A stretch of DNA of 64,000 nt. It comes from Paracoccaceae bacterium. GTDB lineage: Bacteria; Pseudomonadota; Alphaproteobacteria; Rhodobacterales; Rhodobacteraceae. Shown here in pieces: positions 42,249-54,039 of the stretch. Made by a program: the position numbers and the translations under genes. The notes below the pieces were generated by a model that was given only the letters and a program-made list of their open reading frames with translations, was not told the DNA's origin and searched no databases. The DNA is taken from the NCBI GenBank assembly GCA_014872815.1, contig WKFK01000015.1:1-64000 (forward strand). Direction: 5' to 3'. Every line of letters begins with the position of its first letter. Positions within the stretch are counted from its first letter, which is position 1.

Positions 42249-43634
42249 ATGACTGACGACACATGGGGCACCATCCAACAAGATCTACTCAAGACTGTAG
42301 GCCACAATAATTTCAAAACCTGGATTGAGCCCGTCAATTTTTCTGAGCTGAAAGATGGCGTAGCCACCTTTCACGTGCCGACCAATTTTATCGGCAACTA
42401 CGTGTCGCAAAACTATGGCGATCTGATCCTGCATCAGATGAACCAGAACGGAGCCGACGTGCAGCGCATGCAATTCAAGGTGGCCGCTAAGACCACCGCA
42501 CCACGCGCGCCCAAACCGGCAGCGGCCGTTAAGACAGCAAGCGCAGCAGCAGCACCAGCAGTGGCCGCAGCGTCTGACACCAATGATATGGGGATGACAG
42601 GCGCTCCACTGGATGCGCGCTTTACCTTTGACAGCTTTGTGGTAGGCAAGCCAAACGAACTCGCAAACGCCGCAGCACGTCGTGTTGGTGAAGGCGGTCC
42701 AGTCACATTTAACCCGCTGTTCCTTTATGGCGGCGTGGGTCTTGGTAAAACGCACCTGATGCACGCGATTGCCTGGGAACTTCAGGCGCAGCGCCCAGAT
42801 CTGAATGTTCTGTACCTGTCCGCTGAACAATTCATGTACCGCTTTGTGCAAGCGCTGCGTGATCGCAAGATGATGGACTTCAAAGAACTGTTCCGGTCGG
42901 TCGATGTGCTGATGGTGGACGACGTGCAGTTCATTGCGGGCAAAGACAGCACTCAGGAAGAATTCTTCCACACCTTCAACGCGCTGGTCGATCAAAACAA
43001 ACAGATCATCATCTCTGCGGATCGTGCCCCAGGTGAGATCAAGGACCTCGAAGACCGCATCAAAAGCCGCCTGCAATGTGGTCTGGTAGTGGATCTCCAC
43101 CCAACAGACTACGAACTGCGCCTCGGCATTCTGCAGAACAAAGTCGACACCTACCGCCAGCAATACCCAGAACTGCAACTCCAGGATGGCGTTCTGGAAT
43201 TCCTCGCCCACCGTATTTCAACCAACGTTCGAGTGCTCGAAGGTGCGCTGACTCGACTGTTTGCTTTCGCATCCTTGGTTGGCCGCGAAATCACCATGGA
43301 GCTGACCCAAGACTGCCTGTCTGATGTGTTGCGGGCGTCAGAGCGCAAAATTTCGGTTGAGGAAATTCAGCGCAAAGTGGCGGAGCACTACAACATCCGC
43401 CTGTCTGATATGATCGGCCCCAAGCGCGTGCGCACCTTTGCCCGCCCGCGTCAGGTGGCGATGTATCTCTGCAAGCAGCTCACCAGCCGCTCCTTGCCTG
43501 AAATTGGCCGTCGCTTTGGCGGGCGGGACCACACCACCGTAATGCACGGGGTGAAGCGCATCGAAGAGCTGCGCAATTCGGATGGGCAGATTGCCGAAGA
43601 TTTGGAATTGCTGCGCCGCACACTCGAAGCCTGA
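42249..43634 (+). CDS. dnaA: Replication initiator DnaA
   Basis: A 461-residue initiator. Domain I covers residues about 1-78; an Ala-rich linker (about 80-115) follows; the AAA+ domain has Walker A GGVGLGKTHL (161-170) and Walker B VLMVDDVQF; the DNA-binding domain IV carries the signature GRDHTTVMHGVKRI near residue 425. Length is normal. GGGGACAG precedes the ATG. It heads dnaA-dnaN-recF-gyrB, all rightward, and a terminator follows. Confidence 0.98.
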   Translation: MTDDTWGTIQQDLLKTVGHNNFKTWIEPVNFSELKDGVATFHVPTNFIGNYVSQNYGDLILHQMNQNGADVQRMQFKVAAKTTAPRAPKPAAAVKTASAAAAPAVAAASDTNDMGMTGAPLDARFTFDSFVVGKPNELANAAARRVGEGGPVTFNPLFLYGGVGLGKTHLMHAIAWELQAQRPDLNVLYLSAEQFMYRFVQALRDRKMMDFKELFRSVDVLMVDDVQFIAGKDSTQEEFFHTFNALVDQNKQIIISADRAPGEIKDLEDRIKSRLQCGLVVDLHPTDYELRLGILQNKVDTYRQQYPELQLQDGVLEFLAHRISTNVRVLEGALTRLFAFASLVGREITMELTQDCLSDVLRASERKISVEEIQRKVAEHYNIRLSDMIGPKRVRTFARPRQVAMYLCKQLTSRSLPEIGRRFGGRDHTTVMHGVKRIEELRNSDGQIAEDLELLRRTLEA

Positions 43635-43660
43635 GTGTTTCCGGTCACACATTGAGCCAA

Positions 43661-43694
43661 AACGCCGCGTCCTTTGGGTGCGGCGTTTTCTTTT
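43661..43694 (+). terminator. dnaA terminator
   Basis: AACGCCGC (43661-43668) and GCGGCGTT (43680-43687) form an 8-bp stem with an 11-nt loop, followed by TTCTTTT. It separates dnaA from dnaN, which therefore likely has its own promoter. Confidence 0.8.
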
Positions 43695-43806
43695 GGTCGC
43701 TTGGCGCTTGACGCCCCTTGCGACTTCACCGACAAACCTAGGAAAAGACTTGTACCGAGAGACCACCTCGCTAAGGTGCCTGTCCCGGTAATCGGAGGGT
43801 GATGGG

Positions 43807-44925
43807 ATGAAAATCAGTATTGAACGCGCCGTGCTTCTGAAAGCAGTGAGCCAAGCGCAATCGGTTGTGGAACGTCGCAACACCATTCCAATCCTTGCCA
43901 ACGTGCTGATCGAAGCCGAAGGCGACACCGTGCAATTCCGCGCAACTGACCTGGACATCGAAGTGGTCGACAAGGCCAACGCTATGGTCGAGCGCGCCGG
44001 TGCCACCACTGTGGCCGCCACCACGCTGCACGAGATTGTCCGCAAGCTGCCGGACGGCGCGCTCGTGACCCTCACAGACGACAGCGCCGCTGGCCGCCTG
44101 ACCGTGGAAGCGGGGCGCTCGAACTTCTCGCTGGCAACCTTGCCACGCGAAGACTTCCCGGTGATGGCCTCCTCTGAGTATTCGTCCAACTTCTCAGCGC
44201 CGGCACCAGCCCTGCGCCGCCTGTTTGACAAATCGAAGTTTGCAATCTCCACCGAGGAGACCCGCTACTACTTAAACGGTGTATACATGCATGTGGCCGA
44301 TGGCGATGGCGGCAAGGCGCTGCGCGCCGTGGCGACCGACGGTCACCGTCTGGCACGCATCGACACCGATCTGCCGGATGGCGCCAGCGATATGCCCGGC
44401 GTGATTGTACCGCGTAAAACCGTGGGTGAGCTGCGCAAGCTGCTGGACGACGATGACATGGAAATTGCCGTATCCGTGAGCGAAACCAAAGTGCGCTTCG
44501 CCACCCCCAACATCACCCTGACCTCCAAGGTGATCGACGGCACGTTCCCCGACTACACCCGTGTGATCCCGCAGGGCAACACACGTAAGCTGGAAGTGGA
44601 CGCGGCAGAATTTGCCAAGGCGGTGGACCGTGTGGCAACCGTTTCCTCCGAGCGCTCCCGCGCGGTGAAGCTGCAACTGGACGAAGACCGTCTGGTGCTG
44701 TCGGTGAACTCGCCAGACAGCGGTGCCGCGGAAGAAGAGCTGGTTGTGGCCTACAATGACGAACGTCTGGAAATTGGCTTTAACGCCAAGTATCTGCTGG
44801 AGATCGCCAGCCAAGTAGACCGCGAAAACGCCGTGTTCATGTTCAACTCCGCGGGCGACCCGACCCTGATGCGCGAAGGTGGCGACACCTCCGCCGTCTA
44901 TGTCGTAATGCCGATGCGGGTATGA
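43807..44925 (+). CDS. dnaN: DNA polymerase III beta sliding clamp
   Basis: A 372-residue processivity clamp; the protein begins MKISIERAVLLKAVSQAQSVVERRNTIPILANVL and ends VVMPMRV, the typical C-terminal (M/L)PMRV of DnaN. Three repeated clamp domains are expected by length. GGAGG precedes the ATG. It works with DnaA-initiated replication forks and lies 32 bases before recF. Confidence 0.98.
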   Translation: MKISIERAVLLKAVSQAQSVVERRNTIPILANVLIEAEGDTVQFRATDLDIEVVDKANAMVERAGATTVAATTLHEIVRKLPDGALVTLTDDSAAGRLTVEAGRSNFSLATLPREDFPVMASSEYSSNFSAPAPALRRLFDKSKFAISTEETRYYLNGVYMHVADGDGGKALRAVATDGHRLARIDTDLPDGASDMPGVIVPRKTVGELRKLLDDDDMEIAVSVSETKVRFATPNITLTSKVIDGTFPDYTRVIPQGNTRKLEVDAAEFAKAVDRVATVSSERSRAVKLQLDEDRLVLSVNSPDSGAAEEELVVAYNDERLEIGFNAKYLLEIASQVDRENAVFMFNSAGDPTLMREGGDTSAVYVVMPMRV

Positions 44926-44957
44926 TCCGCTGACGCGGATGCCTGCGGCGCAGGTAT

Positions 44958-46088
44958 GTGAAGAAAGAGAAAGCCGGGCACGTGTCTGAGCTGTTTCTGA
45001 AATCCCTGAGCCTGTCTCATTTCCGATCCCACAAGAAGGGCGCGCTGACCTGTGATGCGCGTCCTGTGGCCTTGTTTGGCCCTAATGGCGCGGGCAAGAC
45101 CAACATCCTAGAGGCGGTCTCGCTGTTTTCACCCGGCCGGGGCATTCGCCGGGCCAGTGCCGAGGAGATGACCCGCCGCCCCGAGGCGATTGGCTGGAAG
45201 CTCTCTGGCCTGCTGCAAGCCGCCAATCAGACCTATGAAATCGATATCCGCTCCGAGAACGGCGCGGCGCGTCAGGTGCACGTGGACAACAAATCTGCGC
45301 CGCAAACGCAACTGGGGCGGATTTGCCGGGTGTTGTGGCTGATCCCCGCCATGGACCGGCTGTGGATCGAAGGCGCGGAAGGGCGGCGGCGGTTTCTTGA
45401 CCGCATGACCCTCAGTTTTTACCCGGAACATGCCGAAGCCAGTCTGGCCTATGAGAAGGCCATGCGAGAGCGCAACCGCCTGCTAAAAGACCAGATAAGC
45501 GATGCCCATTGGTATGTCGCGCTGGAACGGCAAATGGCCGAGGCCGGTGCGCGCATCCATCAAGCCCGCGAAGCCAGCATGGAGCGCTTGCTGGACGCGC
45601 AGGCCGCCACAGAAACCGCCTTCCCCGTCGCAGAGCTAGAGTTGATGCAAAGCGAAGGCGCCATGCCCGCCACGGAGGCAGACCTTTTGGAGGCCCTGGC
45701 CGAAAGCCGGTTCCGCGACATTGCCGCCGGGCGCACTTTGGTGGGGCCACATCGCACCGACATGTTGGGCACCTATCGCGAGAAAGGCGTGCCAGCCAAG
45801 GACTGCTCTACCGGGGAGCAGAAAGCGCTGCTGGTGTCGCTGATCCTGGCCAATGCACGCGCGCTGAAGGACGACATTGGTGCGGCCCCCATCCTGCTCC
45901 TGGATGAAGTGGCGGCCCACCTTGATCCCGACCGCCGCGCCGCACTTTATGATGAGATTTGCGCTCTTGGAGCACAGGCTTGGATGACCGGCACAGAGGC
46001 CGGTTTGTTTGAGGCTCTAGGGGACCGGGCGCAATATGTGGAAGTCACCGAAGAGGCAGGAATTTCCAGCCTATCAGCACCCCACTGA
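44958..46088 (+). CDS. recF: RecF recombination mediator
   Basis: A 376-residue ABC-type ATPase for gap repair and RecA loading. Walker A is FGPNGAGKTNILEAVSLF (about residue 38), the signature region CSTGEQKALLVSLILANA lies near 290, and Walker B is ILLLDEVAAHLD near 318. The true start is uncertain: GTG at 44958 gives the longest form, while a GTG at 44982 (MSELFLKSL) better matches the usual RecF N-terminus. Follows dnaN closely. Confidence 0.95.
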   Translation: MKKEKAGHVSELFLKSLSLSHFRSHKKGALTCDARPVALFGPNGAGKTNILEAVSLFSPGRGIRRASAEEMTRRPEAIGWKLSGLLQAANQTYEIDIRSENGAARQVHVDNKSAPQTQLGRICRVLWLIPAMDRLWIEGAEGRRRFLDRMTLSFYPEHAEASLAYEKAMRERNRLLKDQISDAHWYVALERQMAEAGARIHQAREASMERLLDAQAATETAFPVAELELMQSEGAMPATEADLLEALAESRFRDIAAGRTLVGPHRTDMLGTYREKGVPAKDCSTGEQKALLVSLILANARALKDDIGAAPILLLDEVAAHLDPDRRAALYDEICALGAQAWMTGTEAGLFEALGDRAQYVEVTEEAGISSLSAPH

Positions 46089-46167
46089 TCCCTCTATGTG
46101 AGATCACAAAAATCCCTGTCATTTGCGTGACAACCCCGCCCAAACCCGATATAAAATCCGGAAATGA

Positions 46168-48600
<2,433 letters not shown>

Positions 48601-48622
48601 ATCAGGTCACAGAACGAGAAAA

Positions 48623-48660
48623 GGCTGGCACCTCTGCAAAGGTGCCAGCCTTTTTGTTTT
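48623..48660 (+). terminator. Bidirectional terminator between gyrB and the lipoprotein gene
   Basis: GGCTGGCACCT (48623-48633) and AGGTGCCAGCC (48640-48650) form a perfect 11-bp stem with a 6-nt loop, followed by TTTTTGTTTT on the plus strand. On the minus strand the tail is TTTTCTCG, so it may also end the convergent lipoprotein gene. Confidence 0.92.
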
Positions 48661-48679
48661 ACGTTTGCCGTTTACGGCC

Positions 48680-48910
48680 TCAGCAGCCTGCCGCCTGATT
48701 GGCAACGGCTCCGCCGGCAACCGCACCACCGGCGGTCAGGATATCCTTACCGGAACCACCGCCTAGCTGATTGCCCAAGGCACCGCCAACCACGGCGCCG
48801 ACAACCGTTGCTCCGGCGCATTCAACCTGTCGCTCACTAATAGATCCAGTTGTACAGGCCCCAAGGGCAAAAAGACCTGTCACGACGACTGGCACAGCAA
48901 ATTTTCTCAT
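48680..48910 (-). CDS. Small glycine-zipper lipoprotein
   Basis: A 76-residue envelope protein. The signal peptide ends in a lipobox L16-G-A-C19, giving a lipid-anchored cysteine. The mature part is a run of small residues (GATVVGAVVGGALGNQLGGGSGKDILTAGGAVAGG) with the GxxxG spacing of glycine-zipper domains in SmpA/Osm-type outer-membrane lipoproteins. Four cysteines are present, including C19 and a C-terminal one. Convergent with gyrB. Precise role unknown. Confidence 0.85.
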   Translation of the reverse strand: MRKFAVPVVVTGLFALGACTTGSISERQVECAGATVVGAVVGGALGNQLGGGSGKDILTAGGAVAGGAVANQAAGC

Positions 48911-49114
48911 AAGGACAGTTCCCCTTCATTTTCTTTGCAAAAGATATGGGGCAGTCCAGAGACACTTTCAAAACCACAGGCGGAAACATGCCTGTCACAG
49001 CGCCCAAAACCCCGCATCGCTGTAACCGAGCACGAGACATGAAAATGCAATAAGTTCGAAAGCCCATTTTACTTTTCATATTTAACACTTCAATCTGTGC
49101 GCGGGAGGACTTTC

Positions 49115-50284
49115 ATGCGCACTCAGGTTTGCATTATCGGCGGCGGGCCATCCGGACTTTTGCTCTCACAACTGCTGCACGGCAAGGGCATCGACAGCAT
49201 CGTGTTGGAGCGTAAAACCCGCGACTACGTGCTGGGACGCATCCGCGCGGGCATTTTGGAAACCGGCTTTGTTGACCTAATGCGCGAGGCCGGTGTTGGC
49301 GCGCGCATGGATGCCGAAGGCTTCACCCACACCGGCACCGTAATTGCCTACGGCGAAGAAGAGTTTGGCATCTCCTTTCACGAACAGACTGGCAAAGACG
49401 TCATGGTCTACGGACAAACCGAGCTGACCCGCGACCTCTACGACGCGCGCGAAGCCGAAGGCGGCAATCTGGTGTTCAATGTCGAGGACGTGGTGATCCA
49501 CGACGCCAAAAGTGACGCGCCTTATGTGACCTACCACGTGGATGGCAGCGAGCACCGGATCGACTGTGATTACATCGCCGGCTGCGATGGCTTCCATGGA
49601 GTCAGCCGCCAGGCCATCCCCACGTCAGTGCGTCGCGAGTATGAGAAAGTGTATCCCTTTGGCTGGCTGGGCGTGCTGTCCGAAACGCCGCCCGTGCATG
49701 ACGAGTTGATCTATTGCTGGTCGGAGCGCGGCTTTGCGCTCTGCTCCATGCGCAACGCCAATCTCAGCCGATATTACATTCAATGCTCATTGAGTGACTC
49801 GCCCGCCGATTGGAGCGACACCGCCTTTTGGAACGAACTCAAACGCCGTATTCCCAGCCGCCACGCAGAGGCACTGGTGACGGGCCCATCCATTGAGAAA
49901 TCCATCGCCGCCCTGCGCAGTTTTGTGACCGAACCGATGCGCTGGGGCCGTCTGTTCCTCTGTGGCGATGCCGCCCATATCGTGCCGCCCACCGGCGCCA
50001 AGGGGTTGAACACCGCTGCCTCAGACATCTACTACCTCTACCATGGCCTTGTGCAGGTCTATCAGGACAAGGACAGCGCGGGCATCGACGCCTATTCAGA
50101 ACGGGCGCTGGCGCGTATCTGGAAAGCCGAGCGCTTCAGCTGGTCCACCACCAACTTGTTGCACCGGTATCCGGATCAATCCGAATTTGACCTGAAGATG
50201 CAACGGGCCGAGATCGACTTCCTGCGCAGCAACGACGCCGCACAAAAAGTGTTTGCCCAAAACTACGTGGGCCTGCCCTACTGA
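49115..50284 (+). CDS. pobA: 4-hydroxybenzoate 3-monooxygenase
   Basis: A 389-residue flavoprotein that hydroxylates 4-hydroxybenzoate to protocatechuate with NAD(P)H and O2. The FAD dinucleotide motif is IIGGGPSGLLLSQLL at residue 6, YIAGCDGFHG is the DG motif near 155, and CGDAAHIVPPTGAKGLN the GD motif near 285. The ATG at 49115 follows GGGAGGA; six further upstream codons are not used. It heads a run of protocatechuate genes. No PobR-type regulator is adjacent; an ACAGGC-N8-GCCTGT repeat lies upstream at 48976-48995. Confidence 0.95.
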   Translation: MRTQVCIIGGGPSGLLLSQLLHGKGIDSIVLERKTRDYVLGRIRAGILETGFVDLMREAGVGARMDAEGFTHTGTVIAYGEEEFGISFHEQTGKDVMVYGQTELTRDLYDAREAEGGNLVFNVEDVVIHDAKSDAPYVTYHVDGSEHRIDCDYIAGCDGFHGVSRQAIPTSVRREYEKVYPFGWLGVLSETPPVHDELIYCWSERGFALCSMRNANLSRYYIQCSLSDSPADWSDTAFWNELKRRIPSRHAEALVTGPSIEKSIAALRSFVTEPMRWGRLFLCGDAAHIVPPTGAKGLNTAASDIYYLYHGLVQVYQDKDSAGIDAYSERALARIWKAERFSWSTTNLLHRYPDQSEFDLKMQRAEIDFLRSNDAAQKVFAQNYVGLPY

Positions 50285-50308
50285 TGGGCCAGACAAAGGA
50301 GACACACC

Positions 50309-50680
50309 ATGTCTGACAAATTCACCACCGGTATGGAGGTCCGCCGCAAGGTGCTGGGTGACGCCCATGTCGATCGCGCTGAGGCCAACAAAACCGAACT
50401 CGACACACCGTTCCAAACCCTGATCACCGAAGGCGCCTGGGGCACGGTCTGGGCCAGTGACGCGATCAGCCTGCGCGAGCGCTCCATGCTGACGCTGGCT
50501 CTCTTGGCAGCTTCTGGCAACTTTGAGGAAATCCCCATGCACATTCGCGCGACCGCCAACACTGGGGCCAGCCAGGAAGACGTGATGGAAGTGTTTCAGC
50601 ACGTTGCGATTTACTGCGGCGTGCCGAAGGCCAATCATGCCATCAAACTGGCGAAACAGACCTTTGCAGAGATGGGCTGA
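50309..50680 (+). CDS. pcaC: 4-carboxymuconolactone decarboxylase
   Basis: A 123-residue AhpD-like enzyme that decarboxylates 4-carboxymuconolactone to the 3-oxoadipate enol-lactone. The sequence TPFQTLITEGAWGTVWASDAISLRERSMLTLALLAASG and HVAIYCGVPKANHA are typical. Length is exact for a stand-alone PcaC (not fused to PcaD). It lies 24 bases after pobA and 36 bases before pcaH; a CGCGCAT/ATGCGCG hairpin lies in the latter gap. Confidence 0.94.
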   Translation: MSDKFTTGMEVRRKVLGDAHVDRAEANKTELDTPFQTLITEGAWGTVWASDAISLRERSMLTLALLAASGNFEEIPMHIRATANTGASQEDVMEVFQHVAIYCGVPKANHAIKLAKQTFAEMG

Positions 50681-50716
50681 TCGCGCATTCTATGCGCGCA
50701 GGGGAGGAGCAACACG

Positions 50717-51445
50717 ATGAGCAAACCCGCGGAATTTTATCAGCGTGACCGGGAGTGGCACCCGCCTGCTTTTTCGCAGGACTACAAGACCTCCGTGGCG
50801 CGATCCCCACAAAACGCGTTGATCAGCCTAGAGCAAACCGTCAGCGAGATTACCGGCCCACGTTTTGGTCATGGCGACGTGACGGAGATGGACCGCGACC
50901 TGCTGCACAACTACGCCCAACCTGGTGAAAGCGCGATTGGTGAGCGCATCATTGTGCATGGCCGCGTGCTGGACGAAAACGCCCGCCCGGTGCCCAACAC
51001 ATTGGTGGAGATCTGGCAGGCCAACGCCGGGGGCCGCTATCGCCACAAGAAAGACGCCTATTTGGCGCCCATTGATCCCAACTTTGGCGGCTGCGGCCGC
51101 ACCATCACGGACGAAAACGGCTATTACTATTTCCGCACGGTGAAGCCCGGCGCCTACCCCTGGCGCAACTGGGTCAACAATTGGCGTCCGGCGCATATTC
51201 ACGTCTCCGTCTTTGGCACCGCCTTTGCCCAGCGCCTGATCACGCAGCTCTACTTTGAGGGCGACCCGCTGATCGCAAAATGCCCGATTGTGAACACCAT
51301 CCCGGATCAGGCCGCACGCGGACAGTTGATTGCCGCGCTTGATATGAACGCCTCGGTGCCGCTGGACAGCATCGCCTATAAGTTTGACATCGTGCTGCGC
51401 GGACGGCGTTCCACCCTGTTCGAAAACCGCATGGAAGGGAATTGA
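50717..51445 (+). CDS. pcaH: Protocatechuate 3,4-dioxygenase beta subunit
   Basis: A 242-residue iron-binding subunit of the intradiol dioxygenase that cleaves protocatechuate to 3-carboxy-cis,cis-muconate. All four Fe(III) ligands are visible at the expected spacing: Y108 (GGRYRH), Y147 (GAYPWRN), H160 and H162 (RPAHIHVS). It pairs with the alpha subunit, whose ATG starts two bases after this stop. Confidence 0.97.
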   Translation: MSKPAEFYQRDREWHPPAFSQDYKTSVARSPQNALISLEQTVSEITGPRFGHGDVTEMDRDLLHNYAQPGESAIGERIIVHGRVLDENARPVPNTLVEIWQANAGGRYRHKKDAYLAPIDPNFGGCGRTITDENGYYYFRTVKPGAYPWRNWVNNWRPAHIHVSVFGTAFAQRLITQLYFEGDPLIAKCPIVNTIPDQAARGQLIAALDMNASVPLDSIAYKFDIVLRGRRSTLFENRMEGN

Positions 51446-51447
51446 GC

Positions 51448-52068
51448 ATGGTGCAGAAACTCGACTACCTCAAGGAAACGCCCTCCCAAACGGCGGGTCC
51501 CTATGTGCACATCGGCCTCGCCCCCGGCGCGGCAGGGTTTGACATCTACGAACGCGAGCTTGGCTGGGACATCGCTGGCCCCAACGCCAAAGGTGAGCGT
51601 ATTCGCATCGAAGGCTTGGTGATCGATGGCACCGGCAGCCCGGTGAAGGACGTGATGCTGGAAGCGTGGCAAGCCAACGCCGAGGGCATTTATCCGCATC
51701 CGGAACAAGCGGGTGAAACCGAGGAGGGCTTCAAAGGCTGGGGCCGTGTGATCACCGATTTTGAAACCGGCGAGTGGGGCTTTGACACCATCAAACCGGG
51801 GCGTGCCATGGGCCGCAACGGGCAACTGATGGCGCCACATATCTCGCTCTGGATCGTGGCCCGCGGCATTAATGTCGGCCTGAACACCCGGCTCTATTTT
51901 GACGACGAGGCCGAGGCCAACGCCACGGACCCTGTGCTGAACGTCATCGAATGGGAAAACCGCCGCGCCACATTGATTGCCAAACGCGAAATGCGCGACG
52001 GTGCCCCGGTTTATCGGTTCGACATCACGCTTCAGGGCAACAACGAAACCGTCTTCTTTGACATCTGA
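51448..52068 (+). CDS. pcaG: Protocatechuate 3,4-dioxygenase alpha subunit
   Basis: A 206-residue partner of PcaH. It has the intradiol dioxygenase fold (PSQTAGPYVHIGL near the start, IRIEGLVIDGTGSPVKDVMLEAWQANAEG at 50-80) without the full iron-ligand set, as is normal for the alpha chain. The ATG at 51448 follows the pcaH stop by two bases. Confidence 0.96.
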   Translation: MVQKLDYLKETPSQTAGPYVHIGLAPGAAGFDIYERELGWDIAGPNAKGERIRIEGLVIDGTGSPVKDVMLEAWQANAEGIYPHPEQAGETEEGFKGWGRVITDFETGEWGFDTIKPGRAMGRNGQLMAPHISLWIVARGINVGLNTRLYFDDEAEANATDPVLNVIEWENRRATLIAKREMRDGAPVYRFDITLQGNNETVFFDI

Positions 52069-52113
52069 CGACCGCCCCTGTCTTTTGGACGGGGCCAATC
52101 AAACGAGATCACC

Positions 52114-52947
52114 ATGAGCAAACCCTGCATTCTGTGCTGCGCCATCACCGGGTCCGTGCCCACCAAAGCGGACAACCCTGCTGTGCCGACCACGGTCAGC
52201 GAGCAGATTGAAAGCAGCCATGCGGCTGTCGAAGCAGGCGCGTCGATCATCCACGCCCATGTGCGCAACGACGATGAAACGCCGTCCAGCGATCCGGAGA
52301 AGTTTGCCTTGCTCAAAGAGGGGCTGGAAAAACACTGCCCCGGCGTGATCATCCAGTTCTCCACCGGTGGACGCTCTGGCGCAGGTCAAGCACGCGGCGG
52401 CATGTTGCCTTTGCGCCCGGATATGGCTTCGCTCTCTGTCGGCTCCAACAACTTCCCGACGCGGGTTTACGAAAACCCGCCGGAGCTGATTTCCTGGCTC
52501 TCCAGCGAGATGCAGACGTATGAAATCACACCGGAAATCGAAGCTTTTGATTTAAGCCATATCCTACAGGCCATCCGTCATCATGAGGCGGGCACGCTCT
52601 ATGGCCAGCTTTATGTGCAGTTTGTCATGGGCGTGAAAAACGCCATGCCGGTCGACCGAGAAGTGTTTGAGTTCTACGTGAAACTCATGCAAGAGCGCGC
52701 GCCCAATGCCGAATGGTGCGCGGCGGGCATTGGGGCAGCGCAAGTCACCGTGAACGAATGGGCGATTGCCGCCGGCGGCCACACCCGGGCCGGTCTCGAA
52801 GACAACGTGCGTCTGGACCGCAACACGCTGGCGCCCTCCAATGCCGCCCTGATCGCCCGCGCCGCTGAGCTGTGTGATAAATACGAACGGCCTGTGGCCA
52901 CACCAGCGCAAGCGCGCGAAATCCTTGGCCTGCGCGCCGCAACCTGA
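52114..52947 (+). CDS. BKACE-family (DUF849) beta-keto acid cleavage enzyme
   Basis: A 277-residue TIM-barrel enzyme of the family founded by 3-keto-5-aminohexanoate cleavage enzyme. The Zn ligands H47 and H49 sit in IIHAHVRND. Members split a beta-keto acid with acetyl-CoA to give acetoacetate and a new acyl-CoA. Inside this pca operon the likely substrate is 3-oxoadipate, giving succinyl-CoA, which would bypass PcaIJ and PcaF; that is inference from context. Flanked by pcaG and pcaB. Signs against would be activity only on other keto acids. Confidence 0.85.
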   Translation: MSKPCILCCAITGSVPTKADNPAVPTTVSEQIESSHAAVEAGASIIHAHVRNDDETPSSDPEKFALLKEGLEKHCPGVIIQFSTGGRSGAGQARGGMLPLRPDMASLSVGSNNFPTRVYENPPELISWLSSEMQTYEITPEIEAFDLSHILQAIRHHEAGTLYGQLYVQFVMGVKNAMPVDREVFEFYVKLMQERAPNAEWCAAGIGAAQVTVNEWAIAAGGHTRAGLEDNVRLDRNTLAPSNAALIARAAELCDKYERPVATPAQAREILGLRAAT

Positions 52948-52959
52948 TCGGCTCCTGTC

Positions 52960-54027
52960 ATGAACCCGATGACCCATGCGTCTCATTTGTTTGGCCCGCT
53001 GTTTTCTGACCCAGAGAGCGAGGCACTGTGGGGCACCGCACGGTTTGTCGACGGGTTCATTGAGTTTGAACGGGCCTTGGCCGAGGCACTCGCAGAGGTC
53101 GGTGTGGTTGATCACACCGTTGCGGCGGAAGCTGTGGCAGACATCGGCAGCTTCCAACCGGACTTTGCACAGATCGCCAAAAACGTGGTGCAGGACGGCC
53201 TGCCCGTGCCGGAGTTTGTACGACAGCTCAAAGCCCACGCGCGACCCTCCGCACTCCCAGCCATCCACACCGGCGCCACCAGTCAGGACCTGATCGACAC
53301 GGCGGTCTCGCTGATCCTGCGCGACGCAAATGCGCGGTTTCAGGCGCAAATCGCGGACCTGCTGACAGCGCTCGACGCACTCACAGACACATGGGGCAAC
53401 GCCACCATGATGGGTCGCACCCGCATGCAGGCGGCTTTGCCTATCGCCGTCTCAGACCGCATTGCCACTTGGCGCAATCCGCTAGCGTCTCACATAAACC
53501 GCCTCAAAGCGTTGCGCCCGAAAGTTGAAACCCTGCAATTTGGCGGCCCGGTCGGCAATCGCGCCAGTCTTGCGCCGCATGGCGATGCCGTCGCGCGCGC
53601 CTTAGCCAAAAACCTCAACCTCTCCAACTCCGACCGCGCCTGGCACGCCACACGTGAGAACCTAGCCGACTACGCCAATTGGCTGTCGATGGTCACCGGC
53701 AGCTTGGGCAAGATGGGGCAGGATCTCGCTCTAATGGCGCAGCAAGGCGTGGAGGAAGTGCATTTCTCCGGCGGCGGCACCAGCTCCGCCATGCCGCACA
53801 AACAAAATCCGGTGCGGGCCGAACTGCTGGTCACTTTGGCACGCTACAACGCCACACAGCTCCCCGCGATGCACCACGCCCTCGTGCATGAACAAGAACG
53901 CTCCGGCAGCGCGTGGTCTTTGGAATGGATGATCTTGCCCGCAATGGTCACCGCCACCTCAACTGCCTTACGTCACGCCGAAGAGCTCATCCAAAGCATT
54001 GAGAGCATGGGGCGATCTACACCTTGA
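52960..54027 (+). CDS. pcaB: 3-carboxy-cis,cis-muconate cycloisomerase
   Basis: A 355-residue fumarase/aspartase-superfamily enzyme that cyclises 3-carboxymuconate to 4-carboxymuconolactone. IHTGATSQDLIDTAVSLILR (about 105) and the signature GGGTSSAMPHKQNPV (about 268) are clear. It is shorter than the roughly 450-residue pseudomonad protein, ending before the C-terminal helical extension, as in several alphaproteobacteria. Last gene of the operon; convergent with the exonuclease. The start could be the second Met, three codons in. Confidence 0.92.
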   Translation: MNPMTHASHLFGPLFSDPESEALWGTARFVDGFIEFERALAEALAEVGVVDHTVAAEAVADIGSFQPDFAQIAKNVVQDGLPVPEFVRQLKAHARPSALPAIHTGATSQDLIDTAVSLILRDANARFQAQIADLLTALDALTDTWGNATMMGRTRMQAALPIAVSDRIATWRNPLASHINRLKALRPKVETLQFGGPVGNRASLAPHGDAVARALAKNLNLSNSDRAWHATRENLADYANWLSMVTGSLGKMGQDLALMAQQGVEEVHFSGGGTSSAMPHKQNPVRAELLVTLARYNATQLPAMHHALVHEQERSGSAWSLEWMILPAMVTATSTALRHAEELIQSIESMGRSTP

Positions 54028-54039
54028 GCCCCTAAAGTC

